From an uncultured Alcaligenaceae bacterium (GTDB lineage: Bacteria > Pseudomonadota > Gammaproteobacteria > Burkholderiales > Burkholderiaceae_B): a DNA stretch of 36,364 bases. A program made the position numbers and the translations under genes. Shown here in pieces: positions 7,623-16,580 of this stretch (position 1 is its first letter; each line of letters opens with the position of its first letter). The DNA is taken from NCBI GenBank assembly GCA_937908115.1, contig CALEQZ010000031.1, forward strand, positions 1 through 36,364. Reading direction: 5' to 3'. The notes below the pieces were generated by a model. The model was given only the letters and a program-made list of their open reading frames with translations, ran no database searches and was not told the DNA's origin.

Positions 7623-8363
7623 TCAATACATGCCGGCGTACAGCGGCTGCAGCCTGCGCAGGCTGCGGCCGACGCGGGTGGCATCGACCGCCACGCCGAA
7701 CTGGTTGCGGGTGCCGTTGCCTGCGGCGGCGAAGGGCTGGCCGGGATGCACCACGAATGGCATGGTGTAGGGCGGAAACCGGACGATGCTGCCGTCGCTC
7801 AGGATGACGCCGTTGGCCTCGCGGCGGCGGTCGCGCAGCACGGCTTCTATCCTGCCCTGCACCTGCAGCGGCTCCAATGGCTGCACTTGTGGCGGCGGCA
7901 CAAAGGCCGGGGGATATTGGCCATCGTCGCGGCCGGGGCGATGGCCGGCCGGCTCTGCGATCGTGCCGCCGCGCGTTTCGTTGCGCACGACTTGTGCGCT
8001 GACCGTATCGGGCGCATGCACTTCGCCCGACACGCTCACTTCGTCGCCCGGGTGAACGGCTTCGGCCAAGCGCTGGCCCAGGCGGGGCGAGCAGCGCACG
8101 ATGGTACCGTCGGACAGCCACAGCCCGTCGACCTGGCCGTACGGGTTGATGAGCAGCCGCGCGACCGTGCCTTTTGCCGCAGGTTCGGCGTTGCCTGCGA
8201 CCGGCTGCGGCGAGGCGCCCGTGGCGAACTCGCGCTGCGTGCCATCGGCCGATGCGTGCGCGGCATGGGGCAGGCCCAGGCAGGCAAGCGACGCGATCAG
8301 GGGGACGAGACAGGCGCGAGCGGCACGGCGTGCCGGCCGGATGGCAGCCGGCGCCGCAGTCAT
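7623..8363 (-). CDS. Secreted protein with a duplicated LSDG-IVR module, function unknown
   Basis: This 246-residue protein has an N-terminal signal peptide (basic region, then LVPLIASLACLGLPHAAHA). The mature part holds two similar modules. The first contains GLWLSDGTIVRCSP, later VHPGDEVSVSGEVHAP. The second contains GVILSDGSIVRFPP, later VHPGQPFAAAGNGTR. The shared core is G-x-[WI]-LSDG-[TS]-IVR-x-x-P and then VHPG. The small beta-rich modules with alternating G and V residues suggest an OB-like fold exported to the periplasm, but I do not recognise a named family. A proline-rich linker (YPPAFVPPPQVQPLEPLQ) joins the modules. An alternative start at 8402 would lengthen the signal peptide by 13 residues. 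No ribosome site is strong at either start. Confidence 0.75.
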   Translation of the reverse strand: MTAAPAAIRPARRAARACLVPLIASLACLGLPHAAHASADGTQREFATGASPQPVAGNAEPAAKGTVARLLINPYGQVDGLWLSDGTIVRCSPRLGQRLAEAVHPGDEVSVSGEVHAPDTVSAQVVRNETRGGTIAEPAGHRPGRDDGQYPPAFVPPPQVQPLEPLQVQGRIEAVLRDRRREANGVILSDGSIVRFPPYTMPFVVHPGQPFAAAGNGTRNQFGVAVDATRVGRSLRRLQPLYAGMY

Positions 8364-8572
8364 GAAACGGTCCAGGGCAAGGGGCAAATATAACGACAGC
8401 ATCTTCCTGTAAACGTCTACTGCGGCTGGCGCCTTGCGCGCACCGCAGCGGGCTGGGGCCTGCCGCGCCGCAGGGTCCAACCCGCTGCGAGATGATCGCA
8501 TGTCTGGGGCATTTTCGGTGGGCTGGCGGGCAATCCCGTATCCCACCCGGCCGGCGACGGGCGGCGCTTCGA

Positions 8573-8917
8573 TTACCCTCGGTCTTCCTCCCAAAGTTGG
8601 CGCAGCGCCTCGGGCGCGTCCTCCTCGGCGATGCGAAAATCCACGGTGCGGCTGTCAGAGCCGTCGGTGGGCTGATAGACGACCTCCACCCGGAAGTAGC
8701 GCCGATCGCCTTCGCCGCAGCGCGGATCGTCGAAAGCGGCCGAGCGCTGCAGGACTTGGCAGATGCGCGCGCGATCCTCGATGGCGCATGCGGCCAGGTC
8801 GATGTGCCGCGCCCGTGCCAGGCCGGGCAGGTAGGCGATGCCGCCTTCGCGGGTGATGCGCACCAGGCTCGCCTGCCCCAGGTCGGGCAAGGGCGACGGC
8901 CGTCCAGAAGCGCTCAT
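8573..8917 (-). CDS. Emfourin-type inhibitor of M4 metallopeptidase
   Basis: This 114-residue acidic cytoplasmic-type protein has no signal peptide. It contains LVRITREGGIAYLPGLA near the N-terminus, YFRVEVVYQPTDG in the middle and TVDFRIAEEDAPEALRQLW at the end. This pattern matches the emfourin (protealysin inhibitor) family, small slow-tight inhibitors of protealysin-like M4 peptidases. Its ATG at 8917 overlaps the TGA of the peptidase gene (ATGA), so peptidase and inhibitor are translationally coupled, the arrangement known from Serratia protealysin-emfourin. Assignment rests on pattern and context. Confidence 0.82.
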   Translation of the reverse strand: MSASGRPSPLPDLGQASLVRITREGGIAYLPGLARARHIDLAACAIEDRARICQVLQRSAAFDDPRCGEGDRRYFRVEVVYQPTDGSDSRTVDFRIAEEDAPEALRQLWEEDRG

Positions 8918-9960
8918 TGCAGGACTCCGACGGTTTCCCAGCCCTGGCGCACCGCCTGCAGGGCGTCCTCCCCGGCCGCGGCGGCATGCGCCAGCGTCAG
9001 CCGGGCGAACGCCGCAAAATCCGCATCGGGCGCCAGGCGCGCGTCGCGCAGCGCGTCGTACCAGATGCGGCCGGCCACTTCCCAGGCGTGCCCGCCCAGC
9101 GCGGTTGCCGCCACATAAAACGCCCGGTTGGGAATGCCCGAGTTGATGTGCACCCCGCCGTTGTCGGCTTCGGTGATGACGAAGTCGCGCATATGGGCCG
9201 GCTGCGGATCCTTGCCCAACACCGGGTCGTCGTACGCGGTGCCCGGCGCGGACATCGATCGCAGCGCGCGGGCCTGCACGGCAGGCGTAAAGAGCCCGGC
9301 GCCGATCAGCCAATCGGCCTGATCGGCCGTCTGGTCCAGGTGGCGCTGCTTGGCCAAGGCGCCGAAGACGTCCGAGATCGATTCGTTGAGCGCGCCGGCC
9401 TGTCCCTGGTAGGCCAGCCCTGCCTCCCGGTCGATAACGCCGTGGGCCAGCTCGTGGGCGACGATGTCCAGGGCGATAGTAAAGCGGTTGAAGATTTCCC
9501 CGTCGCCGTCGCCAAAGACCATCTGCTGGCCGTTCCAGAACGCATTGTCGTAGTTGCGGCCATAGTGCACCGTCCCGACCAGCGGCATGCCGGCGTCGTC
9601 GATGGCATTGCGCCCGTACGCGTCGCGAAACAGCGCATCGGTGGCCCCCAGATAGTCGTAGGCCTCGTCCGCGGCAACATCGCCCGTGGGGGCGTCGCCC
9701 TCGGCGCGCACCAGGCGGCCCGGCAGCGACGTCCCGTTGTCTGCACTGTGCACGCTGCGACGCAGGCTCACGGCTGCGGCCGTGCGCGGCGCTTGCACGA
9801 GGCGCGCCCTTGCGGCGCGCCTTACCTCGTTGGGATCGCCGTCGGCGCGCAGCGTCGCCTGGGCGCAGGCGCGCACATGGTCGCTGCCGTGGCGGGCCAG
9901 GCGGTCGAGCAGGTAGGGGGGCAATACTGTGCGGACATGGCCGCGAGGGGTGGTCGGCAT
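8914..9960 (-). CDS. Protealysin-like M4 (thermolysin family) metallopeptidase
   Basis: This is a zinc endopeptidase of 348 residues. HELAH (169-173) supplies two zinc ligands and the catalytic glutamate, and Glu193 in NESISD is the third ligand. Later, DNGGVHINSGIPNRAFYVAA carries the active-site motif. The short propeptide at the N-terminus includes VLPPYLLDRLA, the PPL-type motif characteristic of protealysin-like precursors, which lack a classical signal peptide. The start at 9960 is preceded by AAGGAG. The gene overlaps the inhibitor gene downstream by ATGA. Relatives cleave actin or other cytosolic proteins, and the native substrate here is unknown. Confidence 0.93.
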   Translation of the reverse strand: MPTTPRGHVRTVLPPYLLDRLARHGSDHVRACAQATLRADGDPNEVRRAARARLVQAPRTAAAVSLRRSVHSADNGTSLPGRLVRAEGDAPTGDVAADEAYDYLGATDALFRDAYGRNAIDDAGMPLVGTVHYGRNYDNAFWNGQQMVFGDGDGEIFNRFTIALDIVAHELAHGVIDREAGLAYQGQAGALNESISDVFGALAKQRHLDQTADQADWLIGAGLFTPAVQARALRSMSAPGTAYDDPVLGKDPQPAHMRDFVITEADNGGVHINSGIPNRAFYVAATALGGHAWEVAGRIWYDALRDARLAPDADFAAFARLTLAHAAAAGEDALQAVRQGWETVGVLQ

Positions 9961-10209
9961 GACGGCTCCTTGTGCGACGTCCTCGGGGGCGGCGGCGCCC
10001 ACGCTGGTCGGGGCGACGCCTTCAGCATAGCGCGCTGGCGACGGCGTCGCAGCCCCGGCCCGGGCACGCGCCGGCGCGGCGCCGTGCCATCTCGCCTGCC
10101 AGGTCAACGCGCGTGGATCGGCGCAGGCTCGCGTGGCCGGGCCGCCGGGCAGGGGCGTCATGCGCAATGACTTGGGGCGCGGTATGCTTGCGGCCGTCTG
10201 GAGGATGCC

Positions 10210-11169
10210 GTGTCGCAATACCTGCTGAACCTGCTGCGCCGCAGCCGTCGTCTTTTCATCACATTGGTCAAGGTCATGCTGCCGGTCATGGCAGCGGTCG
10301 AAATCGGCCAGCAACTGGGCTGGGTCGATGCGCTGGGCCGGGCGATCGGGCCGGCGATGGCGTGGCTGGCACTGCCGCCCGAGGCGGGGCTGGTGTGGGT
10401 CACCGGCGCTTGCGTCGGCGTCTACGGCGCCATTGCAGCACTGATCGGCCTGGCGCCGTCCATGGACCTGACGGCGGCGCAATTCAGCGCCTTGTGCGCC
10501 ATGATTCTGTTTACCCATGCGCTGCCGGTCGAACAGGCCATCGTGCGCCGGGCAGGCGCAAGCTTCTGGGCCACCGGCGCGCTGCGCGTGGGGGCGGCGC
10601 TGCTGTATGGCGGCGCCGTGTCGTGGGTCAGCCGCTGGACGGGCGTGCTCGACCAGCCGGCGCCCCTGCACTGGCTGCACGATACGGCGCTGGCGCCCGG
10701 GGGCGACGGCGGCCTGGCTGCCTGGCTGCAGGCCACGGCGCTTTCGCTTGCCCTGACGTATGCGGTCATCGTCGCGCTGCTGGTATTGCTGGACGTCTTC
10801 GAGCGCACGGGCGTCAACCGCCTGCTGACCGCGGCCTTGTCGCCGCTACTGCGCGTCTCGGGCCTGGACCCGCGCGCTACCCCCGTGACCATGGTCGGCG
10901 TGCTGCTCGGCCTGAGTTACGGCGGCGCGCTCATCATCGAAGAAGCGGACAAGCAGCAATTCCCGCGGCGCACGCGTTTCTTGGCGCTATCTTGGCTGTC
11001 TCTGTCGCATTCCCTGATCGAGGACACGGCGCTATTCCTGGCGATGGGCGCGGATATTTGGGTGATTCTGGTCGGACGCGTGTTGCTGACGCTGGTGGTG
11101 GTCGCGTTGCTGGCGCGCCTGCCATGGGGCGGCGAGCCGGCTGCCGGCACGGCGCGAGCCATCGCCTAG
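10210..11169 (+). CDS. Nucleoside-recognition (Gate) domain membrane protein, spore-maturation-protein-like
   Basis: This 319-residue protein has about eight hydrophobic segments. Features include VKVMLPVMAAVEIGQQLGWV near the N-terminus, a paired repeat of the Gate type (GACVGVYGAIAALIGLAPS; LGLSYGGALIIEEADKQQFP), and HALPVEQAIVRRAGASFWAT in the first half. Such proteins are linked to transport across the inner membrane, but the substrate is not known. The start is GTG at 10210, preceded by GGAGGA at ideal spacing. It stands alone between the minus-strand M4 gene and yajQ. Confidence 0.82.
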   Translation: MSQYLLNLLRRSRRLFITLVKVMLPVMAAVEIGQQLGWVDALGRAIGPAMAWLALPPEAGLVWVTGACVGVYGAIAALIGLAPSMDLTAAQFSALCAMILFTHALPVEQAIVRRAGASFWATGALRVGAALLYGGAVSWVSRWTGVLDQPAPLHWLHDTALAPGGDGGLAAWLQATALSLALTYAVIVALLVLLDVFERTGVNRLLTAALSPLLRVSGLDPRATPVTMVGVLLGLSYGGALIIEEADKQQFPRRTRFLALSWLSLSHSLIEDTALFLAMGADIWVILVGRVLLTLVVVALLARLPWGGEPAAGTARAIA

Positions 11170-11279
11170 GTCGTGCGGGCCGTGCGCGCCTTGCGGCGTC
11201 GACCGCCAGCCGGCGTCGGCGTTATGCTAGGCGCGCTTTCTTTTGTCCATTGCAGCACCTCAAGGACCAGGACCACGAC

Positions 11280-11762
11280 ATGCCTTCTTTCGACGTCGTC
11301 TCCGAAGTCGACAAGCACGAACTGACCAACGCGGTCGACCAGGCCAACCGCGAGCTTTCCAACCGTTTCGATTTCAAGGGTACGGGCGCGAGCTTCGAGC
11401 TCGAAGGCTACGCCGTTACCCAGTCCGCGCCGAGCGAATTCCAGCTCAAGCAGATGCTGGACATCCTGCGCGGCAAGCTGTCGGCGCGCGGTATCGATCC
11501 GCGCTGCATGGATGTGGGGGCGCCGCAAGTCAACGTCGCCGGTGCGCGTCAAAAGATCACCGTGCGCCAGGGCATTGCCCAGGCCGAGGCCAAGAAGCTC
11601 GTGGCGGCGTTGAAAGCCGCCAAGCTCAAGGTCGAGGCGCAGATCAACGGCGACAAGCTGCGCGTCAGCGGCAAGAAGCGGGACGACCTGCAGGCGGCGA
11701 TCGCGCTACTGCGCAAGGCGGAAGTCGACCTGCCCTTGCAATTCAACAACTTTCGCGACTGA
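11280..11762 (+). CDS. yajQ: YajQ family nucleotide/cyclic-di-GMP-binding protein
   Basis: This 160-residue cytoplasmic protein (MPSFDVVSEVDKHELTNAVD) has the expected length. NRFDFKGTGASFELEG and the C-terminal segment RKAEVDLPLQFNNFRD are family signatures. YajQ proteins consist of two ferredoxin-like folds. The Xanthomonas member binds cyclic di-GMP and modulates transcription. The start ATG at 11280 gives the conserved N-terminus; the upstream extension of the frame is antisense or spacer sequence. The gene is followed by a promoter for the next gene, so it appears to be monocistronic. Confidence 0.96.
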   Translation: MPSFDVVSEVDKHELTNAVDQANRELSNRFDFKGTGASFELEGYAVTQSAPSEFQLKQMLDILRGKLSARGIDPRCMDVGAPQVNVAGARQKITVRQGIAQAEAKKLVAALKAAKLKVEAQINGDKLRVSGKKRDDLQAAIALLRKAEVDLPLQFNNFRD

Positions 11763-11815
11763 GTGCGGGCGAGCCTTGCATGACGCCACCGCAAGGCGCT
11801 GTTGCACATCGCGCA

Positions 11816-11843
11816 TTGACGGTTCGGGACGCAGCCATATAGG
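11816..11843 (+). promoter_or_regulatory. Sigma-70 promoter upstream of the SDR gene
   Basis: TTGACG (11816-11821), 16 bases, then TATAGG (11838-11843): five of six and four of six consensus positions. It would start transcription near 11850, giving a leader of about 65 bases before the ATG at 11915. Confidence 0.55.
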
Positions 11844-11914
11844 CTTTGCCGTCAAGCCGCGCCGGCTGCGCCGCTGCGGTGCGCCGGTGTGCGGCTGCCG
11901 TTGTGGAGCCGCAT

Positions 11915-12724
11915 ATGCAAACGCTTTCCCTGCAAGGCAAAGTCGCGCTGGTGACCGGGGCCACGTCCGGCATCGGTCGCGCATGCGCAGTGGCGCTTGC
12001 CCAGGCCGGCGCCAGCGTCGTGGTCAACCATAGGCCTGTGGAAGAATCGCGCGCCAAGGCGCAGCAAACCCTGGACGAAATCGCACGCTGCGGCGGCCAG
12101 GCAATCGCCCTGCCGGCCGACGTGGCGCGCGAGGACGAGGTCCAGGCGCTGTTCGACCGCGCAGTCGAACATTACGGCCGGCTGGACATCTTGGTGAACA
12201 ACGCCGGCATAGAACGGCCTGCGCCCATCCAGGACATGACGCTTGCGGATTGGCAGGCGGTGATCGATGTCAACCTGACCGGCCCCTTCCTGTGCTCGCG
12301 CGCGGCTGCGCGCCTGTTCCTGCGCCGTGCGGCCGGGGGCGCGGGCGCCTGCGGCAACATCATTTTCATCAGCTCGGTACACGAGGTCATCCCCTGGGCA
12401 TTCCAGGTCAACTATGCGGCGTCCAAGGGCGGGGTGTCATTGCTGATGCGTTCGCTTGCCCAGGAGCTTGCGCCGATGAAGATACGGGTCAATTCCGTGG
12501 CGCCAGGCGCCATCCGCACGCCCATCAACCGCCAGGCCTGGGAGACGCCGCAGGCCATGCAGGAGCTGCTCAAGCTCATCCCCTACGGTCGCATCGGCGA
12601 ACCCCAGGACATCGGCCAGGCCGTCGTGTGGCTGGCCAGCGACGCTTCCGACTACGTGACAGGCGCCACCTTGTTCGTCGACGGTGGCATGACGCTGTAT
12701 CCCGGCTTTCGCGGCGCCGGCTGA
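11915..12724 (+). CDS. SDR-family oxidoreductase (glucose-1-dehydrogenase-like)
   Basis: This 269-residue short-chain dehydrogenase has the cofactor motif TGATSGIG (residues 14-21), LVNNAG after the fourth strand, and a catalytic set read as N-S-Y-K: VNLTGPF, FISSVHE and NYAASKGG. The C-terminal GATLFVDGGMTLYPGF is typical of glucose-dehydrogenase-type members. The substrate is not determined. The start ATG at 11915 has GGAG six bases upstream and gives the usual short N-terminus. It is followed after 18 bases by the GH15 gene, with which it probably forms an operon; this pairing of SDR and GH15 genes suggests carbohydrate metabolism under stress. Confidence 0.93.
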   Translation: MQTLSLQGKVALVTGATSGIGRACAVALAQAGASVVVNHRPVEESRAKAQQTLDEIARCGGQAIALPADVAREDEVQALFDRAVEHYGRLDILVNNAGIERPAPIQDMTLADWQAVIDVNLTGPFLCSRAAARLFLRRAAGGAGACGNIIFISSVHEVIPWAFQVNYAASKGGVSLLMRSLAQELAPMKIRVNSVAPGAIRTPINRQAWETPQAMQELLKLIPYGRIGEPQDIGQAVVWLASDASDYVTGATLFVDGGMTLYPGFRGAG

Positions 12725-12742
12725 AGGAGAGGGCGAAAGCGC

Positions 12743-14563
12743 ATGGCAAAGCCGCTGGAAGACTACGGCATCATCGGCAATATGCTCTCGGCGGCGCTGG
12801 TCGGCCGTGACGGATCCATCGATTGGCTGTGCCTGCCGCACTTCGATTCGCCGGCGTGCTTCGCCGCCTTGCTCGGTGACGAAAGTCATGGACGCTGGCT
12901 GCTGGCGCCATCCGACCCGGACCATCGCATCACCCGCCGGTACGTGCCCGACACCGCGGTGCTGGAGACGCATTACGCCACGCCAACTGGCGCAGTGACG
13001 GTCTACGACTTCATGCCGCTTTCCAACGACGAAGAGCATGTCGACGTGGTGCGCGTCGTGCGCGGCGAGCGCGGCGAGGTGCCGATGACCACCGAGCTGG
13101 TGTTGCGCTTTGACTACGGGCAGGCCATGCCCTGGGTGCGCAGGCGCGACTATGGCCTGAGCGCGGTTTCCGGCCCGGACGCGGTGGAGCTGCACACCAC
13201 CGTGCGGCTGGTGGGGCGCGACATGAAAAGCGTCGCCGAATTCGTCGTGCGGGCGGGCGACACGGTGCCGTTTACGTTGTCCTACCACCCGTCGCACAAG
13301 ACCCCGCATTTCGTGCCCGATCGGCTGGAGAGCCTGAACCGCACCATAGGCTGGTGGCACGAATGGGCGCGGCGGTGCCGCTGGGAGGGGCCGGACGGCG
13401 AGCATCGCGACGCCGTGGTCCGCTCGCTGATCACGCTCAAGCTGCTCACCTTTGCGCCGACCGGCGGCATTGTCGCGGCACCCACCACGTCCCTGCCGGA
13501 ACAGCTTGGCGGTAGCCGCAACTGGGACTACCGCTACTGCTGGCTGCGCGATTCGGCGCTGACCCTGTACGCGCTGCTCAACGGCGGCTACCGCGAAGAA
13601 GCCGAGGCCTGGCGGCAATGGCTGCTGCGCGCCATCGCCGGCCATCCCGACCAGCTGCGCATCATGTACGGCATAAAGGGCGAGCGCTGGCTGCCGGAGA
13701 TCGAGATTCCCTGGCTGCCAGGCTACGAGGGCAGCCGGCCGGTGCGCGTGGGCAACGATGCGTCTCGCCAGATCCAGCTCGACGTCTACGGCGAAGTCAT
13801 CGAAACGCTGCACGCCGCCCGCGTGGCCGACCTGGCTCCGCTGTCCGAGGCCTGGCGCTTCCAGCAGGTGCTGCTCAACCCGCTGGAGACGCTGTGGCGC
13901 AGCCTGGACCACGGCATCTGGGAAATGCGCGCCGAAAGCCGTGCGTACACCCACTCACGCCTGATGTGCTGGGTGGCCTTCGATCGCGCGATCAAGTCGG
14001 CTGAGATGTTTTCGCTGCCCGCGCCGGTCGAACGCTGGCGCCGCATACGCGACGAGATCCACGCCGACATCTGCGCCCACGGCTACGACGCGCAGCGCAA
14101 CACCTTCGTGCAGCACTATGGCGGAAAAGCACTCGACGCCAGCCTGCTGCTGATCCCTCAGGTCGGCTTCCTGCCTGTTGGCGATCCCCGCATCGCCGGG
14201 ACGGTGCGCGCCGTCGAAAGCGAGTTGCTGCATGGCGGGCTGGTTCGCCGTTATCGCACCGAGGCCGTCGACGACGGGCTGCCGGGCGATGAGGGTGCCT
14301 TCCTCGCCTGCAGTTTCTGGCTGGCCGACGCCTACGTGATGGTCGGCCGGCTCGACGACGCCAACCGGCTGTTCGAGCGGCTGCTATCGCTGCGCAACGA
14401 CCTGGGGTTGCTGTCCGAGGAATACGATCCGGTGCGCCGGCGCATGCTGGGCAACTTCCCGCAGGGATTTTCCCACGTCGGGCTGGTCAACACCGCCTAC
14501 AACCTGGCCAAGGCGCAAGGGCCGGCGCGGCAGCGCTCGGAACGGCAAGCGCCGCAAGAGTGA
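12743..14563 (+). CDS. Glycoside hydrolase family 15 protein (glucoamylase/trehalase-like)
   Basis: This 606-residue cytoplasmic protein shows the family order. An N-terminal beta domain opens with EDYGIIGNMLSAALVGRDGS and IDWLCLPHFDSPACFA. The (alpha/alpha)6 barrel contains GGSRNWDYRYCWLRDSALTL, WLPGYEGSRPVRVGN and QLDVYGEVIE. The GDEGAFLACSFWLADAY segment near residue 515 carries the probable catalytic glutamate. There is no signal peptide, so it acts inside the cell, probably on trehalose or short alpha-glucans. It directly follows the SDR gene and has a GGAGA ribosome site. The 120 or so bases after its stop separate it from the next gene. Confidence 0.95.
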   Translation: MAKPLEDYGIIGNMLSAALVGRDGSIDWLCLPHFDSPACFAALLGDESHGRWLLAPSDPDHRITRRYVPDTAVLETHYATPTGAVTVYDFMPLSNDEEHVDVVRVVRGERGEVPMTTELVLRFDYGQAMPWVRRRDYGLSAVSGPDAVELHTTVRLVGRDMKSVAEFVVRAGDTVPFTLSYHPSHKTPHFVPDRLESLNRTIGWWHEWARRCRWEGPDGEHRDAVVRSLITLKLLTFAPTGGIVAAPTTSLPEQLGGSRNWDYRYCWLRDSALTLYALLNGGYREEAEAWRQWLLRAIAGHPDQLRIMYGIKGERWLPEIEIPWLPGYEGSRPVRVGNDASRQIQLDVYGEVIETLHAARVADLAPLSEAWRFQQVLLNPLETLWRSLDHGIWEMRAESRAYTHSRLMCWVAFDRAIKSAEMFSLPAPVERWRRIRDEIHADICAHGYDAQRNTFVQHYGGKALDASLLLIPQVGFLPVGDPRIAGTVRAVESELLHGGLVRRYRTEAVDDGLPGDEGAFLACSFWLADAYVMVGRLDDANRLFERLLSLRNDLGLLSEEYDPVRRRMLGNFPQGFSHVGLVNTAYNLAKAQGPARQRSERQAPQE

Positions 14564-14680
14564 CGATGCAACCGCCCAGGTGCTACGCCGGCAGCGGCGA
14601 TACGGGTTAATCCGATGCATGCGACGGCGGTCGGCTCCAGTACCATGAGCGCACCCCGCCGTCGCGAAGGAAAATGCATC

Positions 14681-15757
14681 ATGTCCAGTCGGATCAGCCG
14701 CCGCACCATTACCCTGTCCGCCTTGCTGGGGCTGGTTCTGCTCGCCGCCCTGGCGGCTTTCGTGGCCATCCATGTCGTGCGCGCCCGGGTGGCCGACTGG
14801 CTGCAACCAGACGGGCGGGCGGCGGCGATCGAAATCGGATGGCAATCCCTGACCCTGCGCGACGTAACGCTGGGTGCTCCGGACGACTGGCCCGCGCGGC
14901 AGTCGCTGCGCGCCGCGCGCGTCGACGTCAGCCTGGACTGGCTGGACCTTTTCTCGGACCAAGTCCTGGTCCGACGCATCGTCATCCAGGATTTCCAGCT
15001 TGCCGTGGCGCGGCTGCGCGAAGGCGGCATCGACATCCTGCCGACGGTCAGGCGCCGGGCCGACCAAAAGGCCGACGAGCAGGGCGCTGCTGCGCCGAGG
15101 GCCGTGCGCATCGAACAAGTCCAGCTCATGGGCGGCCGGGTGGACTTCCACGATGCCGTGGTGACACGCCCGGCCCACACGGTGTCGTTCGACCGGGTCG
15201 AGGCCAGCCTGGGCCCGCTGGCCTTTCCGCTGCAGGGGCTACGCACGCAGGTCGAGATGACAGGCCGCCAGGCAGGCGATGCACCGGGCGGCGAGGTCGC
15301 GTTCAAAGGGTGGGTCGAACTCGGCGCCGGGGATGCCGACATCGACACGCGGCTGCAGGGCGCCAATATTCGTCCCCTGGCGCCTTACTTGAAGAACGGC
15401 GGCGCCTCTGCCATCGCGGGCGGCCGCCTCGACTTGACCATGCGCACCAAGGTGGCCGACCGCAAGCTCGATGCGGCCGGCGAAGCCGTGTTGTACGGCC
15501 TGCGCTTGCGCGACGAGGGATTGGCCGGACTGCCGCGCAAGGCAGTGTTGGGGGCGCTGCAGGACGAAAAGGGCCGGCTGCGTTTCCGCTATACGGTCAC
15601 CGGGGCCATCGACGATCCCCGGTTCGAAATCGACAGCAGCTTGACGGCGCAACTGGCTGGCGGCCTGGTCGAAGCGGTCGGGCTGGGCATAGGCGGGATT
15701 GCCAACGGCGTGGCGGGCGCCGTACACGGCCTGGCCGGCGTCTTGTCTGGCCGCTAG
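14681..15757 (+). CDS. AsmA/DUF748-like inner-membrane-anchored protein
   Basis: This 358-residue protein begins with a basic patch and one membrane segment (TLSALLGLVLLAALAAFVAI). A long beta-rich periplasmic part follows. It includes LDWLDLFSDQVLVRRIVIQD, VRIEQVQLMGGRVDFHDAVV and LDLTMRTKVADRKLDAAGEA. The V-R-x-I and GGRVDFHD patterns are typical of AsmA/DUF748-like proteins, which form lipid-transport bridges across the periplasm. It is shorter than most members. It ends in a glycine/alanine-rich hydrophobic tail (LVEAVGLGIGGIANGVAG). The start ATG at 14681 has GAAGGA upstream. Lipid transfer is an inference. Confidence 0.8.
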   Translation: MSSRISRRTITLSALLGLVLLAALAAFVAIHVVRARVADWLQPDGRAAAIEIGWQSLTLRDVTLGAPDDWPARQSLRAARVDVSLDWLDLFSDQVLVRRIVIQDFQLAVARLREGGIDILPTVRRRADQKADEQGAAAPRAVRIEQVQLMGGRVDFHDAVVTRPAHTVSFDRVEASLGPLAFPLQGLRTQVEMTGRQAGDAPGGEVAFKGWVELGAGDADIDTRLQGANIRPLAPYLKNGGASAIAGGRLDLTMRTKVADRKLDAAGEAVLYGLRLRDEGLAGLPRKAVLGALQDEKGRLRFRYTVTGAIDDPRFEIDSSLTAQLAGGLVEAVGLGIGGIANGVAGAVHGLAGVLSGR

Positions 15758-15986
15758 CCGGCTGCACGGCGTTGGCGATTGCTACCGCGTGATGACAAAA
15801 CCTTGAATTGCGTGACCTGGCATCAGCCCAGGCAACATTGCCGCGGGACGCGGCCGTGCGTGCGACGCGACAGGGAAACACCGCTTACATGTCTTTGCAT
15901 GCGCAGGCAGCCGTGTGGCTACCATGGTCATTCAACCTCTGCGAGCCCTGCTCGCGGCGGCCGAAGAATGATCATGGAGAATGCCC

Positions 15987-16436
15987 ATGTCAGACCGAGT
16001 CATTGATGTGTTGAACGACCTCGTGGAGACGTCGATCAACGGGGAAAAAGGGTTTAGGGCAGCTGCCGACGACGCGAAGAATCCAGAGCTGAAAATGCTG
16101 TTCGAGCGGCGCGCCCAAGACTGCGGCGCAGGCGCTGCCGAGCTGCAGGCACTGGTGGCCAACCTAGGTGGAAAGCCCGAGGATGGCGGCACAGTGGCCG
16201 GGGCGGTGCACCGCGGCTGGCTCAATCTCAAATCCGCGGTGGCTGGTCGCACGGATACCGCGATCCTCGAAGAATGCGAACGCGGCGAGGACGTGGCCAA
16301 GGCGCAGTATGGACAGGCGCTGCAAGAGCGCCTGCCCGACGGGGTTCGCGAGGTGGTGCAGCGCCAGTATGAAGGCGTGCTTCGCAACCACGACCAGATC
16401 CGCGACCTGCGCAACCGCTACCAGGCGCAGGCGTAG
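15987..16436 (+). CDS. PA2169-type four-helix-bundle protein (DUF2383)
   Basis: This 149-residue helical protein includes VLNDLVETSINGEKGFRAAA near the N-terminus, then LKMLFERRAQDCG and ILEECERGEDVAKAQY. These regularly spaced acidic residues on helices are the ferritin-like pattern of the family. Members accumulate under stress or in stationary phase, but their role is not settled. The ATG at 15987 is preferred because GGAG is six bases upstream; an ATG two codons earlier (15981) is also in frame. The 229-base upstream gap contains no convincing promoter that I can name. Confidence 0.88.
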   Translation: MSDRVIDVLNDLVETSINGEKGFRAAADDAKNPELKMLFERRAQDCGAGAAELQALVANLGGKPEDGGTVAGAVHRGWLNLKSAVAGRTDTAILEECERGEDVAKAQYGQALQERLPDGVREVVQRQYEGVLRNHDQIRDLRNRYQAQA

Positions 16437-16580
16437 CCGCACCGTGCCCCGCCGGCCACGCGCCGGCGGCGGCGCATTGCGGCGCGGGCTGACGGGCGCC
16501 GCGCAACGAGCGGTCGCACCGCTGCGGCCCATCGGGTGCGTGGTTAGGCTACGAATAACACGCAAGGCGAACGAGACAGC

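Noticed and set aside
6951..8393. 480-codon plus-strand frame
   Set aside because: It is antisense to both the DUF445 gene and the LSDG-module gene and shows no recognisable domain.
867..11859. 16-base exact match (CTTTGCCGTCAAGCCG) at 867-882 and 11844-11859
   Set aside because: One copy is in coding sequence and the other in a leader. A single match of this length in GC-rich DNA of this size may be chance, and no target-site duplication or mobile gene accompanies it.
12437..13954. Long open frame antisense to the GH15 gene (505 codons)
   Set aside because: It lies opposite a fully conserved GH15 coding region and its product has no domain, only the His/Gln/Val-rich composition typical of antisense frames in GC-rich DNA.
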